A DNA stretch of 64,000 nucleotides from Shinella sp032095155 (GCF_049199905.1 NZ_JBLZPK010000013.1:7009-71008), one strand, 5' to 3'. Shown: positions 23,428-32,630, numbered from the stretch's first letter. Made by a program: numbers and translations. The notes: generated by a model from the letters alone, not told the origin.

Positions 23428-25377
23428 CTATCCGGTTTCCATGATCGCCCCGGCGCGCAATGTCGTCTGCGCTGGGCGGTGCGCGGTCTTGTTCCAGAAG
23501 AACGGATTGTTGCGCAATTCCCGCACGGCGCGCCAGGCGGCGAGCGACATCAACAGCCAATAGACGGGCGTCAGCGCCCAGCGCCGACCCGTCGCCCGTC
23601 GTTCCTCTGGTGTCATGCCAGCCCGGCCGAGCGCCACGAAGATCGCATAGCTGCCAAAGATATTGACGATATCCATGGCGACGAGGGTCAGTTCGAAGGG
23701 GCCGGCGACATGGGCGGATTGCCCGAAAAGCTGCCAGGCGATCATGCCGACATAGACGATGAGCAGCGGATGGGCGAGCGAGGAGAGGATCAGCCCGCCG
23801 ATCAGCACCTGGAAGACGAAACAGGGCCAGAGGCCCATGTCGCGCGCGAGCCGCGAGGGGCGCCGCATTAGCACCAGCCAGGTTTGCAGCCAGCCCTTGA
23901 ACCAGCGTGTGCGCTGCCCGAGCCAAGCCGATGCCGTCGTTGGCGCCTCCTCATAGGTCGGCCGCTCGATCGTACCGCAGCGATAGCCGAGCCGATAGAG
24001 CCGCATGCCGAGATCGGCATCCTCGGTGACATTGTACGGATCCCAGCCGCCGACATCCTGAAGCACGCGGGTGCGAAAATGGTTCGAGGTGCCGCCGAGC
24101 GGCATCGGCAGGCGGGCGGCGGCAAGGCGCGGCAGCAGCACGCGGAACAATCCGGCATATTCGAAGGCGAAAAGCGCACTTAGCCAGCTTTCGCGCGCAT
24201 TGGTGATGACGAGCGGCGCCTGCAGGCAGGCGATGCCGGGCGGCGCGGCTTCGAAGGTGCGCCAGGATTCCTCGAGTTGCAGCGGATCGACCCGGTCCTC
24301 CGCATCATAGATGACGAGATACGTGCCACGCGCCGCACCCAGCGCGTAGGAAAGCGCCTTCGGCTTGGTGCGTGGATGGCCGGGCGGTACGGCCACGATC
24401 TCGTATTGCCGGCCAAGCCGCATGGCGGCGAGAGCCGACAGCGTCGCGTCGTCGTCCGCCTCGCAGATCAGCTTGATATCGAGACAGGCGGCGGGCCAGG
24501 CGAGCCGGTCCAGCGTCTCGATCAGTTGCGGCACCACGGCCGCCTCGCGATAGAGCGCCACGAAGACCGAATAGACCGGTCGCGGCCCGGCCGGAGGTAT
24601 GCTGAGCGCCCGGCTTTGTTGCTCTTTCCGTTTGGCGAGAAGGGCCAGGAAGCGGATGAGGAACGCGGCGAGAAAGAGCAGCGTGAGCACGATGTGCAGC
24701 AGGCGCGAGGCGATGACCGGTTCGGTGATGGCGAGCGCTATGAGGGCGGTGAGGATCGTGCCGGTGTAAAAGCCTTGCCGTCCCCAGAAGGTGATGCGGG
24801 CGCTCGCTTCGGGCAGGCTGGTGAACAGCCGGTCGACCGTCTCGCGCAGGCGCCGCACGCGGCCGGCCTGCCACAGCGCTGTCCGAAGTGCCGAGGGCGT
24901 GGTTGCCGCCAGCATGGTGCGCAGCATGGGCGACAGATCGAGCCGCTCGCCGAAGGCTTCGATCCGGTCGGCGCTGGGCACGATCGCGGTGATCGGCGGG
25001 CGCGCCGGGTGGCGGACCCGGATGATGCTGGGTTCCACCAATTGGCTGTCGGCGCCGGGCAGGTCTTCCACATGCGCGGGGTCCAACTGCCGGAGAAAGG
25101 GAAGGTGCAGAATCTCGGCGAGCGCCTCGTAATAAGTGTCCTCCGTCAGGACGCCGCTCGCCAGCAATTCGGCCTCCAGCGTGGTGCCGTGCCTGTTGGC
25201 GCGCACCAGCATGGTGGAAATCAGCGTTTTCGACAGGCCGAGCCGACGGAAAAGCCGGGCTTCCGCCATCAGGCGGGGTGGGATATGCGGTTCCTCGCGC
25301 GGGCGGACGGGGCCGGCCGGCAGGATGCCGATTGCTGTGGCGAAAGCGATGTCGTCGGGATATTCTGCCAGTCGCAT
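23428..25377 (-). CDS. Processive family 2 glycosyltransferase, cellulose-synthase-like
   Basis: A 649-residue membrane glycosyltransferase. The N-terminal ~150 residues resemble a GspE/MshE N-terminal domain (LLASGVLTEDTYYEALAEIL), a type that can bind nucleotide signals such as c-di-GMP. TM segments at ~215-255 precede the GT2 core with CEADDD, YDAED, VTEDADLG and QRTRWFKG (D, DxD, TED and QxxRW), then further C-terminal TM segments. It should make and perhaps export a beta-linked polysaccharide from a UDP-sugar. It ends 11 bases from the convergent GH42 gene and starts 57 bases from the divergent binding-protein gene. Confidence 0.85.
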   Translation of the reverse strand: MRLAEYPDDIAFATAIGILPAGPVRPREEPHIPPRLMAEARLFRRLGLSKTLISTMLVRANRHGTTLEAELLASGVLTEDTYYEALAEILHLPFLRQLDPAHVEDLPGADSQLVEPSIIRVRHPARPPITAIVPSADRIEAFGERLDLSPMLRTMLAATTPSALRTALWQAGRVRRLRETVDRLFTSLPEASARITFWGRQGFYTGTILTALIALAITEPVIASRLLHIVLTLLFLAAFLIRFLALLAKRKEQQSRALSIPPAGPRPVYSVFVALYREAAVVPQLIETLDRLAWPAACLDIKLICEADDDATLSALAAMRLGRQYEIVAVPPGHPRTKPKALSYALGAARGTYLVIYDAEDRVDPLQLEESWRTFEAAPPGIACLQAPLVITNARESWLSALFAFEYAGLFRVLLPRLAAARLPMPLGGTSNHFRTRVLQDVGGWDPYNVTEDADLGMRLYRLGYRCGTIERPTYEEAPTTASAWLGQRTRWFKGWLQTWLVLMRRPSRLARDMGLWPCFVFQVLIGGLILSSLAHPLLIVYVGMIAWQLFGQSAHVAGPFELTLVAMDIVNIFGSYAIFVALGRAGMTPEERRATGRRWALTPVYWLLMSLAAWRAVRELRNNPFFWNKTAHRPAQTTLRAGAIMETG

Positions 25378-25434
25378 GCAGCCAGCGCTGCCGCGTGAGC
25401 GGCTGCGTCCCCGTTAAACCCCAAGTTGATTGTA

Positions 25435-26316
25435 ATGTGGTACAGAGCAATTTCATCCTTTAAAATCTATGGGTTTTTCGTGCTCTGCCTGTTGATGGGT
25501 ATGGCGAGCCCGCAGCCAGCTTCTGCTCAGGAGAAACCGTCGGTCGATTTGCCGATCCTGTTCGACACGCGCGAGCGCATCGCAAAGCCCGATCTCTCCG
25601 GCATCGTGCGCCTGCGCTTCCTCACGACCGTGGACTTTCCGCCCTTCAACTTCATCGACCAGACCGGCAACCTTGCCGGCTTCCACGTCGATCTGGTGCG
25701 GGAAATCTGCCGGGAGCTGGCGTTGATGGACAAATGCCAGATCCAGGCGGTGACCTTTCCGGAGCTGGAAAAGGCGCTGGTCGACGGCAATGGCGAGGCC
25801 GTCGCGGCGGGTATCGCCGTCACGGCGGACCTGCGTGAACGTTTTGCTTTCTCACGCCCCTTCATGCGCCTGCCGGCGCGTTTTGCCGTGGCGAAGAGAG
25901 CCCCGCCATCCGGTAAGACCGCCGCAGCGCTTGACGGAAAACGGGTCGGTGTCGTGGCGGGCAGCGCGCATGAGGCGATGCTGAAAGCCTTTTTCCCCCG
26001 CGTGCGGGCAGAGGCCCTTGCCGATCGTGCAGCACTCCTGGCAGCCCTCAAGGACAGCAAGGTGGATGCGGTCTTTTCCGACGGCATGCAGCTTGCCTTC
26101 TGGACGAACGGCACGGAATCGGCCGGCTGCTGCACGCTTTTCGATGGCCCCTATCTGTCAGAGCAGTTTCTCGGCGAAGGGCTGACGATCATGCTGCGCA
26201 AGGAAGATGCGGCGCTCGCCACCGCCGTCGATCACGCGCTGCTGGCGCTGTCGCGCAACGGCCGCCTGCAGGAAATCTATCTGCGCTACTTCCCGGTCAA
26301 TCTCTACGGCGGTTGA
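25435..26316 (+). CDS. Periplasmic binding protein, family 3, stand-alone
   Basis: A 293-residue SBP_bac_3 protein. The signal peptide is FKIYGFFVLCLLMGMAS with cleavage near ASAQE. The mature part has VRLRFLTTVDFPPFNFIDQ, GFHVDLVREICREL and GVVAGSAHEAML, the usual ligand-binding lobes. No permease or ATPase is adjacent, so it could serve a distant transporter or act as a sensor. Start choice is weak: ATG 25435 sits before the signal peptide, and TTG 25426 is in frame. It diverges from the glycosyltransferase gene. Confidence 0.8.
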   Translation: MWYRAISSFKIYGFFVLCLLMGMASPQPASAQEKPSVDLPILFDTRERIAKPDLSGIVRLRFLTTVDFPPFNFIDQTGNLAGFHVDLVREICRELALMDKCQIQAVTFPELEKALVDGNGEAVAAGIAVTADLRERFAFSRPFMRLPARFAVAKRAPPSGKTAAALDGKRVGVVAGSAHEAMLKAFFPRVRAEALADRAALLAALKDSKVDAVFSDGMQLAFWTNGTESAGCCTLFDGPYLSEQFLGEGLTIMLRKEDAALATAVDHALLALSRNGRLQEIYLRYFPVNLYGG

Positions 26317-26326
26317 TGGGGGCCGT

Positions 26327-26983
26327 TTACTGACTTGCCCAAATAATGCGGGCGATCCAGTCGATTTCGTCGACATCGAAGCTGCGGTTCGGATGCTCGG
26401 GATTGAGCGAGACGAGATCGATCGTGCGCGGCGTCTGGCGGTGCAGGACCTTGGCCATGACCTCGCCCTCGCGCGTCTTGACCACGACGCGGTCGCCACG
26501 GCGCACCTGCGCGCCGGGCTCGACGATCAGCACGTCGCCGTCCCGGTAGAGCGGCATCATGCTGTCGCCCTGCACTTCCAGCGCATAGACGCCGGCCTTG
26601 CGGTCCGGCGAGGCGGGAAATTCCACCACGTCCCAGCCCTGGCCGGCCGGAAAGCCGCCATCGTCGAAGAAGCCGCCGGCGCCGGCCTGCGCGAAGCCGA
26701 GCAGCGGAATGCTGCCGGCCTGCGGTGGAAAGGTGCCCTGCGGCAGCGCAAAATCGCGCGCCGTGCTGGCGAGGAACTCGTCGATGGAGGCGCCCGTCGC
26801 GTCGAGCACCTTGGCGATCGATTCCGTCGAGGGCCAGCGCTGGCGGCCATCCGCCCCCTGGCGCTTGGATTTGTTGAAGGATGTCGGGTCCAGCCCCGCG
26901 CGGCGCGCAAGGCCGGACGGCGAGAGCCGGTTGCGCTCGGCAAGGGCGTCGATCGCTGCCCAGATCCGGTCGTGGGAGAACAT
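26327..26983 (-). CDS. LexA/CI-like repressor (HTH plus S24 peptidase domain)
   Basis: A 218-residue regulator. An N-terminal helix-turn-helix (LSPSGLARRAGLDPTSFNKSK) binds DNA. The C-terminal S24 domain has YALEVQGDSMMPLYRDGD, where Ser is the nucleophile, and VVVKTREGEVMAKVL, with the catalytic Lys. Such proteins cut themselves when triggered by RecA filaments or stress, releasing target genes. It is not LexA itself, as the HTH differs. The start at 26983 avoids a low-complexity extension. It converges with the binding-protein gene with a 10-base gap. Confidence 0.85.
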   Translation of the reverse strand: MFSHDRIWAAIDALAERNRLSPSGLARRAGLDPTSFNKSKRQGADGRQRWPSTESIAKVLDATGASIDEFLASTARDFALPQGTFPPQAGSIPLLGFAQAGAGGFFDDGGFPAGQGWDVVEFPASPDRKAGVYALEVQGDSMMPLYRDGDVLIVEPGAQVRRGDRVVVKTREGEVMAKVLHRQTPRTIDLVSLNPEHPNRSFDVDEIDWIARIIWASQ

Positions 26984-27077
26984 GCTTGAGAACCCTGCCA
27001 AGGCGGCGGACCGGCTTTTGCCGGTCCGATTGGCCGGAAGCATATCGAAGGCGCGATACGGAGTAAAGGAAAAAGGA

Positions 27078-27983
27078 TTATTTTCCTTTCCCGGTTGCTC
27101 CGGCCTTTTCCGCGGCGCGGCGGCGGGCGACGACGCTTTCGCGCCAGATGGTGAAGATGCCCGCGCCCATGACGATGGCGGAGCCGACGACCATGTCGAG
27201 GCTCAGCGTTTCGCCGAAGACGGTGAAGCCGATGACGGCGGCCATCACCACCTGGAGATAGGTCAGCGGCTGAATGGCTGCGGCATCCAGGAGGTCGTAG
27301 GCGCGAATGAGGAAATAATGGCTCGATATGCCGGTCATGCAAAGAAGTGCCATCCAGAGCCAGTCGACGGGGGCGAGATTGGTCCAGAAGAAGGGGCCGA
27401 CCAGCGAGATCGCGACGGCGCCGGCGACACCGGTATAAAAGAAGCTCGTCGAGGCGGCGTCGTCCCGGCTGACGAGACGGGTCGTGATGACATAGACCGC
27501 GAAGGACAGCGCCCCGACGAGGGGTAAAAGCACGCTCATGTCGAAGCCTTCGCTGCCGGGCCTGACGATGATCAGCACGCCGCAGAGCCCGACGCCGATC
27601 GCCAGCCAGCGCCGCCAGCCGACCCGTTCGCCCAAGAGCGGCATCGAGAGCAGCGCGACGAAGATCGGCCCGGAGGCGAGGATCGCCTGCGAATGCGCCA
27701 GCCCCACGGTGCTGAAGGCGGTGATGACGACGACGATCTGCGCGGCGAGCAGCACGCCGCGCAGGATCTGCAGCGGCAGCCGTTTCGTCGCCGCGGCAGC
27801 CCTCAATCCGCCGGGGCTGCGCATGCCGAGCGCGATCGCGAAAGCCCCGAAGGCCCAGAAGCGCAGCATGGCGATGAAGACAGGCGGATAGGCGCTGCCG
27901 AGATGTTTCGAGATCGCATCCTGCAGGCTGAAGATTACGATCGCCAGCAGGGTGAAGACATAGCCTAGTCGTTTGGAATCCAT
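27078..27983 (-). CDS. EamA/DMT-family transporter (first of a divergent pair)
   Basis: A 301-residue exporter-type permease with ten TM segments arranged as two EamA repeats (LLAIVIFSLQDAISKHLG and GALSFAVYVITTRLVS start the halves). Members export amino acids or small metabolites; the substrate is unknown. The frame is open far upstream (to 29075) but the ATG at 27983 directly precedes the first TM segment. It diverges from a second EamA gene at 28170, sharing a 186-base promoter region; the two proteins have similar first helices (IFSLQDA and LFSLQDA), pointing to an old duplication. Confidence 0.85.
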   Translation of the reverse strand: MDSKRLGYVFTLLAIVIFSLQDAISKHLGSAYPPVFIAMLRFWAFGAFAIALGMRSPGGLRAAAATKRLPLQILRGVLLAAQIVVVITAFSTVGLAHSQAILASGPIFVALLSMPLLGERVGWRRWLAIGVGLCGVLIIVRPGSEGFDMSVLLPLVGALSFAVYVITTRLVSRDDAASTSFFYTGVAGAVAISLVGPFFWTNLAPVDWLWMALLCMTGISSHYFLIRAYDLLDAAAIQPLTYLQVVMAAVIGFTVFGETLSLDMVVGSAIVMGAGIFTIWRESVVARRRAAEKAGATGKGK

Positions 27984-28169
27984 GGCCCGCGCATATACCC
28001 GGCAGGCCCCGCTTGCACGCCGAAATTTGGGGCGCCCCGGACATTTCCAGGAGGAATGCCGAAAAGTGGGAAAAATTTCCTGCACCCTGATTTTCAGCCA
28101 CTTTCGCCCGGACGCGCGGCGCGCTATCAAGGAGAGGCGCGGCCTTGCTCCGCGTTCGAGGTTCCTTCC

Positions 28170-29051
28170 GTGCACAAGACCGTCTCTTCCGGCATTATGC
28201 TGACGTCCTTCGCCTATTTCCTGTTTTCCCTTCAGGATGCGTCGGTCAAATGGCTCGTCGTGGCCCTGCCGGTCTGGCAAATCCTGTTCGTGCGCAGCGT
28301 CACGATCTTCGGCCTCAGCCTTGCAATCGGCGGACGGAAAATCATCCGGGAGGCTCGCACTTCGCCGGTCCTGAAGCCACTGTTCCTGCGCAACGTGCTG
28401 CTGCTTGCCGCCTGGCTCAGCTACTATACCGCAGCGCGCGATCTCGGGCTCGCGGAACTGACGACGCTCTACTATGCCTCGCCCGTCGTCATGACCATCC
28501 TCTCGGTGCCGGTTCTCGGCGAGAAAGTGCCGGGCTATCGCTGGTTTGCCGTCGTCATCGGTTTCGTCGGTGTGGTCGTCGCCTGCGGCATCGCGGCCAA
28601 GGGGCTGACGCTGTCGCTCCCGGTCTATCTGGCGCTGCAGGCGGCCATCTTCTGGGCCGTCGCCACGGTGCTTTTGCGCAAGACGGCGCTGCACGAGCGC
28701 ACCCAGGTGCAGATGACGATCTCCAGCGGCTTCTTCCTCCTTTTTACCGCCTTCGCGGTACCTTTCGTCTGGCAGCCGGTTTCCACGCTCGATCTTCTGC
28801 TGATGGCCGGCACGGGCGTGCTGGCCGGCATCGGCCAGTTCGCTCTCTTCGAAGGCATGCGCCGCGCACCCGTCTCGGTGCTGGCACCGTTCGAATATAC
28901 CTCGCTCGTCTGGGCCTTCGGGCTCGGCTATCTCATCTGGAGCGATGTGCCGGGTTCGAATGTCTTCGCAGGTGCCGCCCTCATCTTCTCCGCCGGTATG
29001 ATCATCATTGCCCGTGAGCGGTTCGGTGGGCGGTTCCGCGTCCGTGTCTGA
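28170..29051 (+). CDS. EamA/DMT-family transporter (second of a divergent pair)
   Basis: A 293-residue protein with ten TM segments and two EamA repeats (YFLFSLQDASVKWL and LALQAAIFWAVATVLLRK). It ends in a basic tail (ERFGGRFRVRV). I chose the GTG at 28170, preceded by GAGG, over the in-frame ATG at 28056, whose extension is charged and unlike the family. The neighbouring opposite-strand transporter suggests a pair with related substrates. Substrate unknown. Confidence 0.83.
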   Translation: MHKTVSSGIMLTSFAYFLFSLQDASVKWLVVALPVWQILFVRSVTIFGLSLAIGGRKIIREARTSPVLKPLFLRNVLLLAAWLSYYTAARDLGLAELTTLYYASPVVMTILSVPVLGEKVPGYRWFAVVIGFVGVVVACGIAAKGLTLSLPVYLALQAAIFWAVATVLLRKTALHERTQVQMTISSGFFLLFTAFAVPFVWQPVSTLDLLLMAGTGVLAGIGQFALFEGMRRAPVSVLAPFEYTSLVWAFGLGYLIWSDVPGSNVFAGAALIFSAGMIIIARERFGGRFRVRV

Positions 29052-29167
29052 GGGGTTAAGTGACGATACAACCAAAAGAATTCCGGTTTTTCGGCGCCAA
29101 TTGGTTGCATAGGCTTACTATCTCGATATTGTCGCGATCCTGCAAAAGGCTTTAACCGGGGGGTGAA

Positions 29168-30664
29168 ATGCCGATATCGAACGCCGCCTTCGTGCGCTCG
29201 ACAGTGATCCTGCTTGTCGCAGGCATGATTGCGTTGCTCGGCATCGTCGGCACGTCGCTTTGGCTCGTCAACAAGGTGCAGACCTATTTTACCGAGCTGG
29301 TCGAGGTGCGCGAGGTGCGCAGTGCCGCAGCCGACCTGCTGTCGACGCTCAAGGACGCCGAGACGGGTCAGCGCGGCTTCGTCATCACCGGCGAGGCGAC
29401 CTTCCGCGAGCCTTATGACGAAGCGCTGGCGGCGGTTGCCGAGCGGCAGAAGGTGCTTGAGGAAAAATCGGCGAAGTTCGAGGACTATGCGCAGCGCAAT
29501 CCGGACATAAAGCGACTCGTTTCTGAAAAGCTCGTCGAACTGGCCGAGACGGTCGAAGCCGTGGAGCAGGACCGCAGGGCCGATGCGATTGCGCAGGTCA
29601 AGACCGATCGCGGCCGTATCATCATGGACCAGCTCCGCGAGCAGCTTGGCGCCATCATGGCGGATGCCGATCAGCGTCTTCAGGTGGGTATCATCGACAC
29701 GCTCGGGTCGGCCGGCGCGCTGCAATGGACGACGGTCATCGGCGCCATCGCCATCATCGGCGTGCTCGGCGGCGCGGTTCTCGTCGTCGCGCAATATACC
29801 CGCGACATCATGCTGGCACGCCGCGAGGTCGAGACGCTGAACGCCACGCTGGAAAGGCGGGTGGATGAACGCACCGAGGAACTGATCCGCGCCAACCAGG
29901 AAGTGCAGCGTTTCGCCTATATCGTCACCCACGACCTGCGCGCGCCGCTCGTCAACATCATGGGCTTCACCAGCGAATTGCAGGCTTCGCTTTCCTCCAT
30001 CCAGACCTATATTCTGGCCGACGGCAAGCCGCCGAGTTCCGACGATATTCTCGAAGCGCGCCGCGCCGCCTCGGAAGACCTGCCGGAGGCGATTGGCTTC
30101 ATCCGCTCCTCCACCAAGAAGATGGACGGCCTTATCAACGCCATCCTGAAGATCTCGCGCGACGGGCGCCGTGAGCTGAAGATCGAGCGTGTCGACCTCA
30201 AGGCGCTGGTCGAGACAGGGGCTGCCGCCGTTAATCATCAGGTCAGCGAATCCGACGGGGTCGTCACGATCGGCGACACCCTGCCGACGGTCATTTCCGA
30301 CCGGCTGTCGCTGGAACAGGTCTTCGGCAATCTCTTCGACAATGCCATCAAATATCAGACACCCGGTCGCCCGCTGCGCATCTCCGTCACCGCGCGCAAT
30401 GCCGGACGGGCCGGCTCCGTCATCGAATTCACCGACAACGGCCGAGGTATCGCGCCCGAGGACCACGAGCGGGTCTTCGAGCTGTTCCGCCGTTCCGGCA
30501 CGCAGGACAAACCCGGCGAAGGCATCGGTCTTGCGCATGTTCGTTCACTGATGCGCAATCTCGGTGGTGATATCGTCGTCAAATCCGAACTCGGGAAAGG
30601 CACGACGTTTGTTCTGCGTCTGCCGCCCGACCTCAGCAAAGTTGTCAGGAGTATGCAGGCATGA
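29168..30664 (+). CDS. Sensor histidine kinase with CHASE3 domain
   Basis: A 498-residue membrane kinase. TM1 (~12-35) and TM2 (~182-206) frame a CHASE3 sensor recognisable by LLSTLKDAETGQRGFVITGE. A short coiled coil leads to the dimerisation domain with H255 in THDLRAPLVNIMGF (HDLR type of phytochrome-like kinases), then ATP-binding boxes DNAIKY, DNGRGI and GEGIGLAHV. The stop overlaps the next ATG (ATGA), and the receiver encoded there is the likely partner. RBS GGGGGTGAA is present. The stimulus is not known. Confidence 0.9.
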   Translation: MPISNAAFVRSTVILLVAGMIALLGIVGTSLWLVNKVQTYFTELVEVREVRSAAADLLSTLKDAETGQRGFVITGEATFREPYDEALAAVAERQKVLEEKSAKFEDYAQRNPDIKRLVSEKLVELAETVEAVEQDRRADAIAQVKTDRGRIIMDQLREQLGAIMADADQRLQVGIIDTLGSAGALQWTTVIGAIAIIGVLGGAVLVVAQYTRDIMLARREVETLNATLERRVDERTEELIRANQEVQRFAYIVTHDLRAPLVNIMGFTSELQASLSSIQTYILADGKPPSSDDILEARRAASEDLPEAIGFIRSSTKKMDGLINAILKISRDGRRELKIERVDLKALVETGAAAVNHQVSESDGVVTIGDTLPTVISDRLSLEQVFGNLFDNAIKYQTPGRPLRISVTARNAGRAGSVIEFTDNGRGIAPEDHERVFELFRRSGTQDKPGEGIGLAHVRSLMRNLGGDIVVKSELGKGTTFVLRLPPDLSKVVRSMQA

Positions 30665-31107
30665 ACGGATTGGGTAAGGAAGTCACCATCGTGATGATCG
30701 AGGACGATGAGGGCCATGCGCGTCTCATCGAGAAGAACATCCGCCGCGCCGGCGTGCACAACGAGGTCGTGCCCTTCACCAACGGCACCGACGCGCTCGA
30801 TTTCGTGCTGGGCAAGGATCGTACCGGCCTTGCCAGCGCCGGCCGTTTCCTGCTGATCCTGCTCGATCTCAACCTGCCCGACATGTCCGGCATCGACATC
30901 CTGCAGAAGATCAAGACCAACACGCATACCAAGCGCCTGCCGGTTGTGATCCTCACCACAACGGATGACGAGCGGGAAATCCAGCGCTGCTACGATCTCG
31001 GCGCCAATGTCTATATCACCAAGCCGGTCGAGTATGAGAGCTTCGCGCATGCGATCCGCCAGCTCGGTCTGTTCTTCTCCGTGATCCAGATCCCCGAGAC
31101 CCAGTAA
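30661..31107 (+). CDS. Single-domain response regulator
   Basis: A 148-residue protein made only of a receiver domain, of the Rcp1/phytochrome-partner type: IEDDEGHARLIEKNI start, D69 in LLDLNLPDMSG, LTTTDDE and ITKPVEY with the conserved Lys. It lacks an output domain, so it likely shuttles phosphate between the CHASE3 kinase and another protein, possibly the receiver-kinase encoded next. Overlap with the kinase gene gives coupled translation. An 18-base tandem duplication lies at its 3' end. Confidence 0.9.
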   Translation: MNGLGKEVTIVMIEDDEGHARLIEKNIRRAGVHNEVVPFTNGTDALDFVLGKDRTGLASAGRFLLILLDLNLPDMSGIDILQKIKTNTHTKRLPVVILTTTDDEREIQRCYDLGANVYITKPVEYESFAHAIRQLGLFFSVIQIPETQ

Positions 31108-31128
31108 ATGCCCGAGACCAGGTAAATG
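31093..31128 (+). repeat. 18-bp tandem duplication joining two signalling genes
   Basis: CCCGAGACCCAGTAAATG is followed directly by CCCGAGACCAGGTAAATG. The first unit holds the stop of the receiver gene. The extra ATG opens a five-codon mini-frame (MPETR, 31108-31125) ending just before the ATG of the next gene. The duplication therefore copied a TAAATG stop-start junction, and the mini-frame may keep ribosomes near the downstream start. Confidence 0.85.
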
Positions 31129-32181
31129 AAGGAAGGCCCCGTCCGCATCCTCTACATCGACGACGACCCGATCCTCGCCCGGCTTGCCGAGCGTGCGCTC
31201 GGCCGCCTTGGTTACGAGGTGCGGCATGCCGAGGATGTGGAGAGCGGCCGCGTGCTTCTCGCCGAGGAGGGCGCCGACGCCGTCGTGCTCGATCATTTCC
31301 TGAAATCGGGCACGGGCCTTGCCTATCTCAAGGAGCTTTCCGGCGCGCCGGATGCCGTGCCGGTCGTCTATGTCACCGGCTCGAACGACGCGCAAGTCGC
31401 CGTCGAGGCGCTGAAGGCGGGTGCGGCGGACTATGTCATCAAGTCGGTCGGCGACGATTTCATGCCGCTGCTCGCCAATGCGCTCGGCCAGGCACTGGAA
31501 AATGCCGAGCTGAAGCGTGCCAAACTGCGCGCCGAACAGGAAATCCGCGCCGCCAAGGAGCGTGCCGAGGTGCTGCTGGCCGAGGTGAACCACCGCGTCG
31601 GCAATTCGCTGGCGCTGGCGGCTGCGTTGATCCGCCTGCAGATGTCCAGCGCGTCGGACGAGGCTGTCAAGGAGGCGCTGTCCGAGACGCAGGCGCGCAT
31701 CACCGCGATCGCCGGCATTCACCGGCGGCTCTACACGTCGGAAGATGTGCGCCATGTCGATATGGGCGCCTATCTCGGCACGCTGCTGTCCGAACTCGAT
31801 ACCTCCTTGCAGAGCCAAGGGCGCAATGTGCGTCTCAACCGTTCGCTGGAGCCGCTGCATGTCCCGACCGACCGTGCCGTCTCGCTCGGCGTCATCGTGA
31901 CGGAACTCGTCACCAATGCCTTCAAATACGCCTATGGCGAGGCCGGCGGCGAAGTGCGTGTCGGCTTCACGCGGCTCGATCCCGACAACGCGCTGCTCTT
32001 CGTCGAGGACGACGGCATCGGCTGGCGCGGCGAAGGCCTGGTGCGTGGCACCGGCCTCGGCACCAAGATCATCGGCGCCATGGCCTCCAGCCTCGGCGCC
32101 AAGCTCGATTACGCGAGCCGTGCCGCGGGCACGCGGGCGGAATTGCGGGTGCGGATGACCGACGCGGCCCGGCCGGCGTAA
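31126..32181 (+). CDS. Receiver plus HWE/HisKA_2-type histidine kinase
   Basis: A 351-residue soluble protein. The receiver at residues 6-120 has D56 (VVLDHFLKSG). A coiled-coil linker leads to a HisKA_2-type kinase with H156 in EVNHRVGNSLALAAALI, the N box ELVTNAFKYAY, and a short G box. Receiver-fused HWE/HisKA_2 kinases are common in rhizobia, often in phosphorelays tied to general stress or light signalling. It closes the three-gene operon, after the TAAATG junction. Output target unknown. Confidence 0.88.
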   Translation: MKEGPVRILYIDDDPILARLAERALGRLGYEVRHAEDVESGRVLLAEEGADAVVLDHFLKSGTGLAYLKELSGAPDAVPVVYVTGSNDAQVAVEALKAGAADYVIKSVGDDFMPLLANALGQALENAELKRAKLRAEQEIRAAKERAEVLLAEVNHRVGNSLALAAALIRLQMSSASDEAVKEALSETQARITAIAGIHRRLYTSEDVRHVDMGAYLGTLLSELDTSLQSQGRNVRLNRSLEPLHVPTDRAVSLGVIVTELVTNAFKYAYGEAGGEVRVGFTRLDPDNALLFVEDDGIGWRGEGLVRGTGLGTKIIGAMASSLGAKLDYASRAAGTRAELRVRMTDAARPA

Positions 32182-32205
32182 GAAAAGCGCAACCCGAACG
32201 GCAAA

Positions 32206-32235
32206 AGACCCGGATGCAGGGAAACATCCGGGTCT
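32206..32235 (-). terminator. Hairpin terminator for the small leftward gene
   Basis: GACCCGGATG (32207-32216) and CATCCGGGTC (32225-32234) pair perfectly around an 8-base loop. Reading leftward, TTTTGC follows, giving a Rho-independent terminator 24 bases past the stop of the gene at 32260. It may also stop rightward transcription from the kinase operon. Confidence 0.8.
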
Positions 32236-32259
32236 CGGGGAGGTCAGGGACGGGGTCGC

Positions 32260-32436
32260 TTAGCGGCAGACCTTGATGCGCTTGATGATCACGTTGCCGT
32301 AGTAGTCGTAGGACTTGATCTTCTTGATGAAGCAGTAGGGCTGATAATCGTAGCTGTAGGAACCGGCCTGAGAAGGTGCCGCGAAGGAGACGGCGGCGAT
32401 AAGGGCAACGGCGGCGGAAACGATGATCTTGCGCAT
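32260..32436 (-). CDS. Small exported protein, 58 aa
   Basis: A short gene with all expected parts. AGGAGAG lies 6 bases before the ATG, and the first 24 residues form a signal peptide (MRKIIVSAAVALIAAVSFAA, cleaving after QAG). The ~34-residue mature peptide is tyrosine- and lysine-rich (YSYDYQPYCF, then IKRIKVCR) with two cysteines that could form a disulfide. A clear terminator follows. Similar tiny exported proteins occur in rhizobia; function unknown. Confidence 0.72.
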   Translation of the reverse strand: MRKIIVSAAVALIAAVSFAAPSQAGSYSYDYQPYCFIKKIKSYDYYGNVIIKRIKVCR

Positions 32437-32630
32437 GGGGTCTCTCCTGATCGGTTAAGGATGAGCCTCTCTCATCCGGTGATCTGAAGGTCGCATATCC
32501 CTACGCAGACCGCTGTTCCCGTTGGAACAGGGCTTCTCCGGCTCAGCCGGGCCCCGGCATGTCGTGGCATTCAGCTAGATGTCAGCAACACGTCCTAGGC
32601 ACGGGCAGGCTTCGAAGAAAGGTTCACGCC

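Noticed and set aside
21210..25456. Long open frames on both strands opposite the GH42 and glycosyltransferase genes
   Set aside because: They overlap fully with genes that have intact catalytic motifs and show repetitive His/Arg/Ala-rich composition only.
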